Source of the DNA: Anaerolineales bacterium
GTDB taxonomy: Bacteria; Chloroflexota; Anaerolineae; Anaerolineales; Villigracilaceae
Direction of reading: 5' to 3'
Assembly: GCA_020634885.1 (NCBI GenBank)
Contig: JACKAW010000002.1
Location: forward strand, 496,001 to 560,000
Length of the DNA: 64,000 nt
The notes beneath the pieces were generated by a model. That model made no database searches. It was not told where the DNA came from and was given only the letters and a program-made list of their open reading frames with translations. Of this stretch, positions 50,009 to 58,932 are shown piece after piece. Within the stretch, counting starts at the first letter, position 1. Each line of letters opens with the position of its first letter. The translations under genes and the position numbers were made by a program.

Positions 50009-50761
50009 ATGCTTGAAACTTTTCCACGCCCCATCCTCCTCGCCCATCGTGGCGACCTGACCCATGCACCGGAGAATACTCTTCCGGCATTTTCCCAAGC
50101 CATTCAAAAAGGCGCCGACGGCGTTGAACTGGATGCCAAACTCACCGCCGATGGTCACGTCATTGTCGTTCACGATGAAACCGTAGATCGCACCACAGAC
50201 GGCAAGGGCAAGGTGGCTGCACTCACACTTGAAGAAATGCGCAAACTGGATGCCGGAGCATGGTTCGACGCAAAATTTGCAGGCACAAAAGTGCCGCTGT
50301 TGGAAGAAGTTTTTGAAACCGTGGGGCGTGACAAGCTGATCAACATTGAACTAACCAATTACTACGCCGGTCACGATGCGTTGGTTGAAAACGTTTGCCA
50401 GTTGATCAAACGCCATAACAACGCCAAACAAATTATTTTTTCATCCTTCAAATCCAGCAACTTGAAAACTGCCGCGCAGATCATCCCTGAAATTCCGCGC
50501 GGACTGCTTGCCCTGCCGGGACTGCTTGGTTTGTGGGCACGTTCGTTTGGTTTCATGTTTGGCGATTATCAGGCATCGCACCCGTATATTTCGGATGTTC
50601 GTCGTGAGAGCATACAACGGGCGCACCGTGTACATCGCCGCGTGCATGTGTGGACGGCAAATTCGCCGGAAGAGATTCAACGCCTGCGCGATTGGGGCGT
50701 GGATGGCTTTTTCACCGATGACCCAGGCGCGGCGGTACAGGTTTTGGCTCGGGCGAAGTAA
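50009..50761 (+). CDS. Glycerophosphodiester phosphodiesterase
   Basis: The 250-residue enzyme hydrolyses glycerophosphodiesters to glycerol-3-phosphate and an alcohol. The TIM-barrel signature LLAHRGDLTHAPENTLPAF carries the catalytic His and Glu, followed by GADGVELDAKLTADGHVIVVHD (second His). The C-terminal end has WTANSPEEIQRLRDWGVDGFFTDDPG, as in UgpQ. ATG 50009 is chosen over an in-frame TTG at 49994 because the fold begins here; neither has a good Shine-Dalgarno sequence. It lies close after the AAA ATPase gene. Confidence 0.92.
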   Translation: MLETFPRPILLAHRGDLTHAPENTLPAFSQAIQKGADGVELDAKLTADGHVIVVHDETVDRTTDGKGKVAALTLEEMRKLDAGAWFDAKFAGTKVPLLEEVFETVGRDKLINIELTNYYAGHDALVENVCQLIKRHNNAKQIIFSSFKSSNLKTAAQIIPEIPRGLLALPGLLGLWARSFGFMFGDYQASHPYISDVRRESIQRAHRVHRRVHVWTANSPEEIQRLRDWGVDGFFTDDPGAAVQVLARAK

Positions 50762-50821
50762 AAAACCGTCCGAATGCCCGAGGCAAGCCACGAGCGGGGT
50801 ATGAAGCGAAAATCCATTCAG

Positions 50822-50850
50822 GACGTCGTTCGAGGAACGGCGTCTATTTT
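50822..50850 (+). terminator. Terminator of the GDPD gene
   Basis: A 10-bp stem GACGTCGTTC/GAACGGCGTC (one G-U) with loop GAG, followed by TATTTTAT. Confidence 0.7.
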
Positions 50851-50883
50851 ATCTAAGGGTCTTGTGATATAAACGTGACGCAC

Positions 50884-53649
50884 ATGCGCTGGCTACGTCT
50901 TCTATTTGTCTTCTTTTTTGTACTTTCTCTTGCACCGACTGCGGTCTCTGCACAGACTTCCACCCCGCCTCCGGCTGTGCGGGTGGTTTTAGATTCGATG
51001 TCGCCAGAAGAGCGGGTGGGGCAATTATTTCTGGTCTCATTTACGGGAATGGATACGAGCACAGAATCTCAGATCTATGATCTGATTACCAAGCGTCATG
51101 TGGGGGGGGTGATTCTGACCGCAGGGAACGATAACTTTGGCGGGGCAGATATGGTTGTGGATACCTACCGCTTGATCGAAGACCTACAGCGTGTTGAATG
51201 GGCTAATTCCAGCACGATGAGAGTAGACCCTGTTACAGGAGAGGCGACCTGGTTTAATTATTTGCCTTTGTTCGTTGGAATTTCACAAGAGGGTGACGGT
51301 TACCCAACCGATGAAATATTGAGCGGCTTGACGCCTCTGCCAAGTGAAATGGCAATTGGTGCAACGTGGAACCCGGAGATCGCCGCTTCGGTGGGCGATG
51401 TGCGCGGCAGGGAACTTTCTGCGCTTGGGTTTAATTTATTTATGGGTCCTTCGCTGGATGTGCTTGAAGCGCCATCAGACACTGGCAATGATCTGGGTGT
51501 GCGTGTCTTTGGCGGCGACCCGTTTTGGGTGGGTGAGATGGGCAGCGCCTATGTGCGCGGGCTGCATAATGGCTCAGGTGGCAAACTGTTGGTGGTTGCA
51601 AAACATTTCCCCGGTGCGGGCGGGGCTGACCGTCTGCCACAGGATGAGGTTTCAACGGTTCGCAAGAGCTTGGAACAATTGAAGCAGGTTGAATTTGCGC
51701 CGTTCTTTGCTGTGACCGGGAGTGCCAACGATCCCGATGAAGTGGTGGATGGGTTGTTGGTTTCGCACATTCGCTATCAAGGATTTCAGGGTAATATCCG
51801 CGCCACCACCCGTCCGGTTAGTTTTGATCAGCAGGCGCTTGGGCAGATCCTTGCGTTGCCGCAATTTTCCACCTGGTATGCTGAAGGCGGTTTGTTGGTC
51901 AGCGATAATTTAGGTACAACTGCCGTTAGAGATTTTTATGTGGCTGGCGGTGGGCAGTTTCAGGCGCGTGTTGCGGCTCGCGATGCCTTTCTTGCCGGAA
52001 ATGACCTGATCTACCTCGGCAATATCAAGTCAGATGATTCGCCGGATTCTTATACATCGGTGATTCGTGCGATTGATTTCTTTGCTCAAAAATACCGCGA
52101 AGACCCCGCATTTGCCCAACGAGTAGATGCCTCGGTGGCGCGCATCATTGCCGCCAAACTGGGGTTGTACAGCGACTTTACCCTTTCCTCTGTTTTGCAA
52201 CCCAATCCCGATTCTAAGCAGAACATTCCAGACCCTGAAGCCGTGGAGATTGGCGCTGGTTCTGATGTGAGTTTTTTGGTGGCGCGTAATGCCGCTTCAC
52301 TCATCAGCCCGAGTCAGCAGGAACTGACCTCGATCCTGCCGCTGCCGCCGCAACCGAATGAACGCATCGTGTTCCTCACGGATACCGTCAGTGTGGCGCA
52401 ATGCTCGCAGTGTTCGCCGCAGGTCGTCTTCCCTGCAAATGTACTGGAAGATGCCACATTGCGGTTGTACGGTCCGCAGAGCGGTAATCAAGTTGAAGCG
52501 TTTCGGCTTAAATCTTATTCTTTTGAAAATGTGCAAGCCCTGTTGGATGCGCCCGACGATAACCAATTTATAAGTGACGATCTTGATAATGCCGATTGGG
52601 TGGTGGTTTCGATAGCCTCCTCATCCAAAGGGCAGCCCGCGCTCATCAGCCGTTTGCTGCGTGAGCGCCCCTCATTATTTTTGAACAAGCAATTGATCCT
52701 TTTTTCTTTTGGCGCACCTTATTATTTTGATACCACCACCCTTTCACGTTTCACTGCTTATTATGCGTTGTACAGCAAACAGCCTCAATTTGTAGATGTA
52801 GCTGTGCGGCTGCTGTTTCAGGAACTGAACCCAATGGGCGCTTCGCCGGTTTCAGTCACTGGTGTAGGATACGACCTGATCTCGGTCACATCTCCCAACC
52901 CGAATCAGATCATTCCGCTCATTCTGGACCTTTCGGCTGATTCTGCCACCCCGGGAGCGGTTCAAACACCCGAAGCGACTCAAGCGCCCCTCTTCCGTAT
53001 TGGCGATATTATTTCGCTCAATACCGGCGTGATCGTGGATAACAACGGCAAGCCCGTTCCCGATGGGACTGTGGTGCGCTTTTCCATGCTATTGACGGGG
53101 GAGGGCGGCGGCATTCTTCAACAAGTGGAGTCCATCACAGTGGCTGGAGTGGCACATGCCGCCTTTGGTTTGGACAAGCCCGGTTTGTTGGAGATTCGCG
53201 TTACCAGCGAACCGGCAGTGATCTCAGAGGTTCTACAGTTGGATGTTTCCCAATCTGGTGAAGTGGCTGTTACGGTGGTGGTTCCTGAACTGACTCAACT
53301 GACCGAGCCGACTCCCATTCCAACAGCGCCAGCCGAGCCAGATACATTCATCAATGAAGAAGGTTATCCGCGTGTTTCGGCATGGTCGCTTGCCATGCTG
53401 TTCGTTGTCCTCGGTTCAGGGACGTTGTACGGCGCATCTTCCCGTTTGGTCAGCAGAAAATCTGCCTTACGTTGGGCGTTGGGTATGTTGATCGGCGGTT
53501 TGCTTGCCTACAACATGCTGGCGTTCGGTGTGTTTAGCTTTCCGGTATGGTTAACAGAGAGAGGGGTTTCTGGTGTGATCTACCTCACCATCGCCGGTCA
53601 GCTTGCCGGTTTGGCGAGTGGGTGGCTCTGGTCTCGTTTGGAGGAATAG
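50884..53649 (+). CDS. GH3-family glycoside hydrolase with membrane-anchored C-terminus
   Basis: The 921-residue protein has a signal peptide (1-23), a GH3 N-terminal barrel (about 40-420; KHFPGAG at 240-246, likely nucleophile D341 in LLVSDNLGTTAV), a middle domain, an Ig-like domain (about 700-790) and three C-terminal membrane segments (about 835-915). The NagZ-type acid/base dyad DxH is not evident: after KHFPGAG the next residues are GADRLPQDEVST. So it is either not a NagZ-like N-acetylhexosaminidase or uses another residue. ATG 50884 is used because TATAAA ends 10 nt upstream; an in-frame GTG at 50875 is the alternative. Confidence 0.85.
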   Translation: MRWLRLLFVFFFVLSLAPTAVSAQTSTPPPAVRVVLDSMSPEERVGQLFLVSFTGMDTSTESQIYDLITKRHVGGVILTAGNDNFGGADMVVDTYRLIEDLQRVEWANSSTMRVDPVTGEATWFNYLPLFVGISQEGDGYPTDEILSGLTPLPSEMAIGATWNPEIAASVGDVRGRELSALGFNLFMGPSLDVLEAPSDTGNDLGVRVFGGDPFWVGEMGSAYVRGLHNGSGGKLLVVAKHFPGAGGADRLPQDEVSTVRKSLEQLKQVEFAPFFAVTGSANDPDEVVDGLLVSHIRYQGFQGNIRATTRPVSFDQQALGQILALPQFSTWYAEGGLLVSDNLGTTAVRDFYVAGGGQFQARVAARDAFLAGNDLIYLGNIKSDDSPDSYTSVIRAIDFFAQKYREDPAFAQRVDASVARIIAAKLGLYSDFTLSSVLQPNPDSKQNIPDPEAVEIGAGSDVSFLVARNAASLISPSQQELTSILPLPPQPNERIVFLTDTVSVAQCSQCSPQVVFPANVLEDATLRLYGPQSGNQVEAFRLKSYSFENVQALLDAPDDNQFISDDLDNADWVVVSIASSSKGQPALISRLLRERPSLFLNKQLILFSFGAPYYFDTTTLSRFTAYYALYSKQPQFVDVAVRLLFQELNPMGASPVSVTGVGYDLISVTSPNPNQIIPLILDLSADSATPGAVQTPEATQAPLFRIGDIISLNTGVIVDNNGKPVPDGTVVRFSMLLTGEGGGILQQVESITVAGVAHAAFGLDKPGLLEIRVTSEPAVISEVLQLDVSQSGEVAVTVVVPELTQLTEPTPIPTAPAEPDTFINEEGYPRVSAWSLAMLFVVLGSGTLYGASSRLVSRKSALRWALGMLIGGLLAYNMLAFGVFSFPVWLTERGVSGVIYLTIAGQLAGLASGWLWSRLEE

Positions 53650-53720
53650 TACTATCTAGGCATCGCCTGTTTTTAGAAAACTGTTATTATTTTCCCATCA
53701 TTAGGTTAGGAGAAAAAAAG

Positions 53721-54743
53721 ATGGAATCCCGTGCAAAGAACAACAACAAAATCCCCAAGGCAAAGCAACCACCGATTCTGTTTGAAAAAACTCAAGCGAT
53801 CATTGCCGACTTAACGAAAGAACTTGGTGGAACGCTTGTAACCTACTTCAACAATCCGCGCGGCGCTGTGTGCCACGACGATGTGCTGGCGCTCTTTGAA
53901 CTGCTCGAAAAGATCGGACGGCAGGAAAAAATATACCTTTTCATCAAATCCAGCGGCGGCAACGGACAAGCCTCACTGCGTATCGTCAACCTTTTGCGCC
54001 AGTATTGCGACGAAGTCATCGCCGTCATTCCACTGGAATGCGCCTCTGCCGCCACCATGGTCACTCTCGGCGCAAACGAAATTCACATGGGACCCATGGC
54101 ATACCTCACCTCGGTGGATACCTCGCTCACACACGCACTCTCGCCCATCGACCGAGATAACGACCGCGTCAGCGTCAGCCTGGATGAATTGAACCGCGTT
54201 GTGAAACTGTGGCAAGCCCAACGGTCAGATTCGAACGAAAATCCCTACCAACAATTGTTCCAGCATGTGCATCCGCTCGTCATTGGCGCAGTCGACCGCG
54301 CCGAATCCCTTTCCATTATGTTGTGCAAGGAATTGCTTGCTTATCACATCAAAGATGAAAAGGTTGCAGAGCAGATCGCCTCGACCCTCAATTCAAAATA
54401 CCCTTCTCACGGCTACCCGATTCTTTTTGAAGAAGCACAGCGAATCGGTTTGAAGGTCAGCCGCCTCACGCCTGAGATCAACTCGCAGCTCCTTGAACTC
54501 AATGCACTGTATAGCGAAATGGGACAGCGCGCCACATCTGACTTTGATGATACCCACGCCCACGGCAACGAAATTCTCAACATCTGGGAATCGACCGATG
54601 TGCTGGTGTATTACCAACAAGATAAGGATTGGTTCTACCGCACCGAAGAACGACGCTGGATCTCGCTCAACGATAATTCCAGTTGGCGGCGAATGCACAA
54701 ACGCGGCAACAAAGTGGAAAAATCCATTCTGCACATTTCATAA
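53721..54743 (+). CDS. Serine dehydrogenase proteinase/ClpP-class serine protease
   Basis: The 340-residue cytoplasmic protein matches the SDH-proteinase family of ClpP/SppA-fold proteins: YLFIKSSGGNGQASLRIVNLLRQY (about 72-95) and the nucleophile region ECASAATMVTLGANEIHMGPMAYLTSVD (S109 likely catalytic). Such enzymes act near the membrane. AGGAG precedes the ATG at 53721; a longer frame would read back into the GH3 gene. The C-terminus (about 270-340) contains a Tyr/Trp-rich region of unknown role. It is not ATP-dependent by itself; no ClpX-like partner is here. Confidence 0.85.
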   Translation: MESRAKNNNKIPKAKQPPILFEKTQAIIADLTKELGGTLVTYFNNPRGAVCHDDVLALFELLEKIGRQEKIYLFIKSSGGNGQASLRIVNLLRQYCDEVIAVIPLECASAATMVTLGANEIHMGPMAYLTSVDTSLTHALSPIDRDNDRVSVSLDELNRVVKLWQAQRSDSNENPYQQLFQHVHPLVIGAVDRAESLSIMLCKELLAYHIKDEKVAEQIASTLNSKYPSHGYPILFEEAQRIGLKVSRLTPEINSQLLELNALYSEMGQRATSDFDDTHAHGNEILNIWESTDVLVYYQQDKDWFYRTEERRWISLNDNSSWRRMHKRGNKVEKSILHIS

Positions 54744-54748
54744 AACCC

Positions 54749-54781
54749 AGAGGTACAGCGCCCCGCTGTGCCTCTTTTTTT
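54749..54781 (+). terminator. Terminator of the SDH-proteinase gene
   Basis: A 12-bp stem AGAGGTACAGCG/CGCTGTGCCTCT (one G-U pair) followed by T7. Confidence 0.9.
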
Positions 54782-54867
54782 CGAAGGGGAACGAAAATTG
54801 ATTCATTGCAAAACCTTTGCAAAAACTGTGCAAGCATGATAGAATGTTGACCATCAAAAGGTAAACC

Positions 54868-55467
54868 ATGGCACAAATTTCTCACCTCAAATTCAACGAC
54901 CCCGCTCCCGATCTTGCCCTGCTGGATGGCAGCGGCAAGCCCGTCCAACTATCTTCTCTTTGGAAAAAGAATGTGGTGGTGCTGGCGTTCACCCGCCATT
55001 TTGGATGCCCCCAATGTAAAGAGATGGTAGACCAACTGATCGACTCGCATCAAACCCTGACTGAGGCTGGGCTGCTGCTTGCAATCGTTTCCCACGCCTC
55101 AGCCGAATCTGCCAAAGCCTTCTGTGACCAGCGTGCCCCCAACGCCCTCTGCCTCGCCGACCCAGACCGCAGCGCCTATAAAGCCTATAGCTTGTACCCT
55201 GGCACTTTCTGGCAGACCATTTTCTCCCCCAATATTTGGAGATCCAACCGTAGGCTAGCCCGTGAAAAGGGCTACAAGCCAGACCTGCCGCCCGTCGGGC
55301 AGGATGCCTACCAAATGTCTGGAACCTTCGTCATCGGCATGGATGGACGCATTCGCCTGCCATATTACTACGAAGATATTGCCGATCATCCGCCTGTAGA
55401 CTTGCTCCTGCATGGCATCATGGGCATGGACTGGAAAACACCTTTTGACTCAAAACCGCTTAATTAG
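54868..55467 (+). CDS. Peroxiredoxin-like (AhpC/TSA_2) protein
   Basis: The 199-residue protein has a thioredoxin-like fold with the redox pair C47-xx-C50 in FTRHFGCPQCKEM, the PRXL2/AhpC-TSA_2 type. It may reduce peroxides or act as a thiol oxidoreductase. The C-terminal part contains a Pro/Tyr-rich stretch (RIRLPYYYEDIADHPPVD) typical of the family. It is first in an operon with an FtsX-like permease and a LolD-like ATPase (3-nt gap each), so it may be linked to redox or export of thiol compounds. Confidence 0.85.
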   Translation: MAQISHLKFNDPAPDLALLDGSGKPVQLSSLWKKNVVVLAFTRHFGCPQCKEMVDQLIDSHQTLTEAGLLLAIVSHASAESAKAFCDQRAPNALCLADPDRSAYKAYSLYPGTFWQTIFSPNIWRSNRRLAREKGYKPDLPPVGQDAYQMSGTFVIGMDGRIRLPYYYEDIADHPPVDLLLHGIMGMDWKTPFDSKPLN

Positions 55468-55470
55468 AAA

Positions 55471-56643
55471 GTGCAACGAACAATGAAAACTATTTTTCTT
55501 GCAACCTACCTCGCCATAAAAGAGATCGTCCGCAACCGTGGACGGTTCCTTCTCGTTTCACTTGTTATCGCGCTCATCACCCTGCTGGTGCTTTTCATTG
55601 CCGCGCTGGGTGAGGGGCTGGGCAATGGAAACCGACAATATGTAGATGGACTGGATGCCCAACTGATCGTCTTTTTGGAAAAATCTGATTACATCATTCC
55701 CTCAAGCCGGCTTGATACCAATACCATTCGCGCCGTACGCCGGGTGGAAGGCGTAGCCGATGCCGGTGCGATCTACACATCCAATACCGAGATCGTTTCG
55801 CTTGAAGAACCGCTCAAAGTATCCATGCTGGCTGTAGAACCCGGCAAACCCGGAATGCCCGAAATTTTAGAGGGACGTGAATTCCGCAGCGGTGAGGCGC
55901 GTGAAGCCGTGATCGACCGCAATGTGGCGCTCCGTTCAGATATCAAAGTGGGCGATACCATCGAGATCCGCTCCACCCAGGGCACAGAAGACAAATTCTA
56001 CACACTCGAAGTGGTTGGGCTTACCAGCGGACAGTCCTACTCGTTTCAGCCGACCATCTTCGTACCTTCCGCCACATGGGAAAAGATCCGACCCCAATCC
56101 GAATCTGACATGGGCAGTGATACACCTTATCCCAACATCATCGCTGTCAAACTGCAAGACCCTGCTCAAATTGAAGCCATGTCTGCACTGTTGACCGAAC
56201 GGGTCGCAAATATTGAAGTCGCCGATATCGATACCACCATCAGCAACATCCCTGGCTATTCAGCGCAGCAGGGCACGGTGCAAACTCAGGCGGTTTTTAC
56301 CCTGCTCATTGGTATTCTCGTCATTGGCGGCTTTTTCCAGATTCAAATTTTGCAAAAGGTCCCACAGATCGGCGTGCTCAAAGCCATTGGTTCGGCAAAC
56401 GGCATGGTGGGGCTTTCGGCAGTGATCCAGATCATCGTCGTCACCGCCATGGGCGTGGGCATTGGCGGCGGGCTGACGTACCTCTTCTCACTGGGCTTCC
56501 CGCCCACCATTCCATTGGTTTTCAATGGTGTCAATTCACTCATTGCCGTCGTATTACTTTTGTTGATCGGACCCGTCGGCGGTTTGGTATCCATCGTTTA
56601 CGCTGTTCGCATCGAGCCGCTTAAGGCGCTAAGGTTAGGTTAG
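55471..56643 (+). CDS. FtsX/MacB-type ABC transporter permease
   Basis: The 390-residue permease has one membrane segment near the N-terminus (about 22-45), a large outer domain (about 50-265) and three C-terminal segments (about 275-385). This is the FtsX/LolC/MacB topology (DevC-like). The start is GTG at 55471 or ATG at 55483 (MKTIFLATYLAIKEIVRNRGRFLL); the latter matches the family better. It pairs with the ATPase gene 3 nt downstream. MacB-like systems act as mechanotransmitters rather than ordinary pumps. Confidence 0.9.
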   Translation: MQRTMKTIFLATYLAIKEIVRNRGRFLLVSLVIALITLLVLFIAALGEGLGNGNRQYVDGLDAQLIVFLEKSDYIIPSSRLDTNTIRAVRRVEGVADAGAIYTSNTEIVSLEEPLKVSMLAVEPGKPGMPEILEGREFRSGEAREAVIDRNVALRSDIKVGDTIEIRSTQGTEDKFYTLEVVGLTSGQSYSFQPTIFVPSATWEKIRPQSESDMGSDTPYPNIIAVKLQDPAQIEAMSALLTERVANIEVADIDTTISNIPGYSAQQGTVQTQAVFTLLIGILVIGGFFQIQILQKVPQIGVLKAIGSANGMVGLSAVIQIIVVTAMGVGIGGGLTYLFSLGFPPTIPLVFNGVNSLIAVVLLLLIGPVGGLVSIVYAVRIEPLKALRLG

Positions 56644-56646
56644 AAA

Positions 56647-57375
56647 ATGTCGGATATTGCATTGGAAGTTCGTGATCTGGTCAAAACATTCTCTTTGGAT
56701 GGCACGACCATTAACGCTGTTGATCAGGTTTCATTTCAAGTAAAGTTTGGCGAGTTCGTTGCCCTGGTTGGACCCAGCGGTTCCGGCAAGACCACCTTGC
56801 TTTCCATTCTCGCCGCCCTGCTCACACCCACCAGCGGACAAGTTCTCATTGATGGGCAGGATCTTTCCGCAATGAATGAAAAGACCCGCGTCAAACTGCG
56901 CCGCGAAAAGATCGGTTTTACCTTTCAGGCAAATAACCTGATTCCCTTTCTCTCGGCGCGTGAGAATGTTGAATTTATGCTGCGCCTGAACGGCAAACTC
57001 GACCACGGCAGCCGCATCCGCTCCGATGAATTGCTCGCCCGTCTTGGGCTTGCCGAGCGTTTACACAACCTGCCCGCCCAAATGTCCGGCGGACAGCAGC
57101 AGCGTGTAGCCATTGCCCGTGCCCTCATCCACAACCCGGCGCTTGTCCTTGCAGATGAACCAACCGCCTCACTCGATACCGAGCGTGCTTTTCAGGTGGT
57201 GGAAACCTTTGCCAACCTCATCCACGAAAATGGACGCGCAGGTATCATCGTAACCCACGACCTGCGCATGTGTCAGTTCGTAGACCGTGTTTTGCAAATG
57301 CAGGACGGCAAGCTCGTGCGTGTGTATGATAATAAAAAAGAGATCATGGAATTGGCAACCGCCACCATCCACTAA
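56647..57375 (+). CDS. LolD/DevA-type ABC transporter ATP-binding protein
   Basis: The 242-residue ATPase has Walker A GPSGSGKT (about 39-46), the LolD-type Q-loop region FTFQANNLIPFLSARENVEF, signature MSGGQQQR and Walker B LVLADEPTASLD with the TALE-like D-loop, and the switch H of ITHD replaced by VTHD. It drives the FtsX-like permease of the same operon. The ATP-binding subunit resembles LolD, MacB-N and DevA. The exported or remodelled molecule is unknown. Confidence 0.93.
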   Translation: MSDIALEVRDLVKTFSLDGTTINAVDQVSFQVKFGEFVALVGPSGSGKTTLLSILAALLTPTSGQVLIDGQDLSAMNEKTRVKLRREKIGFTFQANNLIPFLSARENVEFMLRLNGKLDHGSRIRSDELLARLGLAERLHNLPAQMSGGQQQRVAIARALIHNPALVLADEPTASLDTERAFQVVETFANLIHENGRAGIIVTHDLRMCQFVDRVLQMQDGKLVRVYDNKKEIMELATATIH

Positions 57376-57512
57376 CCTGTTCATCAAAATTAATTAGACT
57401 CTAACGGTTTCCCTTGCTAACGAAAACGACAATTAAACGGCGGATTCTTGCAGTCTTGGCTTTGGTTTGCAGGAAAAAACCTTTAGGGTCTGACTACAGT
57501 AGAGAAAAAAAT

Positions 57513-57553
57513 AAAAAGTCGTCCAAAGAGATTTGCTCTTTGGACGACTTTTT
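57513..57553. terminator. Bidirectional terminator between the ABC and glnA genes
   Basis: A perfect 18-bp stem (57513-57530 with 57536-57553) with loop ATTTG and T5 ends. The 190-nt gap from 57376 to 57571 holds nothing else recognised. Confidence 0.93.
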
Positions 57554-57571
57554 GCTTGTTACTTAATATTC

Positions 57572-58915
57572 TTACGCCGTTTCGAGGTAACGATTGATCT
57601 CGTAATCGGTCACACGCAGGCGGAAATCATCCCACTCTTCCAATTTGGCGCGCATGTATGCATCGAAAAGGTAGCTGCCGAATGCAGATTTGATTACCTC
57701 GTTCTTTTCCAACTCAGCCAAAGATTCAGCCAGAGAGCCTGGCAATTCAGAAACGCCCATTTTGGTACGCTCTTCCTTGTTGAGGTGATACAAGTTGATG
57801 TTATTCAACGCCTTGGGCGGGGTCATCTTCTTATCCACGCCGTCGAGTGCGGCGGCGAGCATGGCGGTGAACGCCAAATACGGGTTGGACGAAGGATCGG
57901 GGAAGCGCAACTCAGCGCGGACAGCCTTATCGCGTCCTTCGGTATAGCGCGGAATGCGAATGAGCGCCGAACGGTTCTGCTGCGCCCAGCCGATATACAC
58001 AGGCGCTTCATACCCGGGAACCAGACGCTTGTACGAGTTCACCGTGGGCGCCACCACACCCGCGAGAGCGCGCGCATGTTCAAGCTGACCAGCAATGAAA
58101 GAATATGCCAGCGGGGAGAGTTTGGCTTCGTCTTTTGCATCGAAGAATAAATTGTTGCCGGTCTTGGTATCGAACAGCGATTGATGGCAGTGCATTCCAG
58201 ACCCGTTAATGCCGTGAACAGGCTTGGGCATGAACGATGCCACCAGCCCATGCTGGGCGGCAATCGCCTTCACCGTGTACTTAAGCGTCAGGACGTTATC
58301 CGCAGCCTTGAGCGCGTCTGCGAAGCGGAAATCGATCTCATGCTGACCAAGCGCTACTTCGTGATGACCCACTTCCACATCCAGCCCCATCTGATCGAGG
58401 GCATCCATCAATGCGGTGCGTACCACCACAGCTTCATCAAAAGAGGAGAAATCAAAATACCCGCCGAGATCGTGGGGGACGGGGTGAACGCCGTTGGTGG
58501 TCACATCACCCTTGAAGAGGAAAAATTCCGGCTCAGGACCAATGTTGAACTTCCAGCCGCGTTCAGCGATCTTTGCAAGAATACGCTTCAACGCGCCGCG
58601 AGGGTCGCCTTCAAACGGCTCACCGGCGGGGGTGTAAATATCGCAGAACACACGCGCGCGGCGAGAATCAGGCGAAGACCACGGCAGCACTACATAGGTA
58701 TCGGGGTCTACCTTCAGGCGCATATCGCTTTCTTGAATGCGCGCAAAACCTTCGACAGACGAACCATCGAACCAGGCGCCGTCTTTCAATACATCTTCAA
58801 GATGGCGGATGGGCATATCCACGCTTTTGACTGCACCGAGCACATCTGTGAATTGGAGTGAAAGGAACTTGACATTATCTTCCTTCACCCGCTTGAGTAG
58901 ATCTTTACTGTCCAT
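57572..58915 (-). CDS. glnA: Type I glutamine synthetase
   Basis: The 447-residue enzyme makes glutamine from glutamate, ammonia and ATP. Family marks are FDGSSVEGF (about 50-58), HHEVALGQHEIDFRF (about 190-204), the ATP-site NGSGMHCHQSLF (about 240-251) and QQNRSALIRIPRY (about 318-330). Length and absence of a clear adenylylation loop fit the GSI-alpha form. AAAAGGAG precedes the ATG. It lies 17 nt downstream of the EamA exporter gene, so the two may be cotranscribed, or glnA may use a promoter inside it. Confidence 0.97.
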   Translation of the reverse strand: MDSKDLLKRVKEDNVKFLSLQFTDVLGAVKSVDMPIRHLEDVLKDGAWFDGSSVEGFARIQESDMRLKVDPDTYVVLPWSSPDSRRARVFCDIYTPAGEPFEGDPRGALKRILAKIAERGWKFNIGPEPEFFLFKGDVTTNGVHPVPHDLGGYFDFSSFDEAVVVRTALMDALDQMGLDVEVGHHEVALGQHEIDFRFADALKAADNVLTLKYTVKAIAAQHGLVASFMPKPVHGINGSGMHCHQSLFDTKTGNNLFFDAKDEAKLSPLAYSFIAGQLEHARALAGVVAPTVNSYKRLVPGYEAPVYIGWAQQNRSALIRIPRYTEGRDKAVRAELRFPDPSSNPYLAFTAMLAAALDGVDKKMTPPKALNNINLYHLNKEERTKMGVSELPGSLAESLAELEKNEVIKSAFGSYLFDAYMRAKLEEWDDFRLRVTDYEINRYLETA

Positions 58916-58932
58916 ATTTTTTCTCCTTTTGA

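Noticed and set aside
57376..57512. A tRNA or other RNA in the gap before the glnA terminator
   Set aside because: No cloverleaf, T-loop (GGTTC) or long helix could be drawn.
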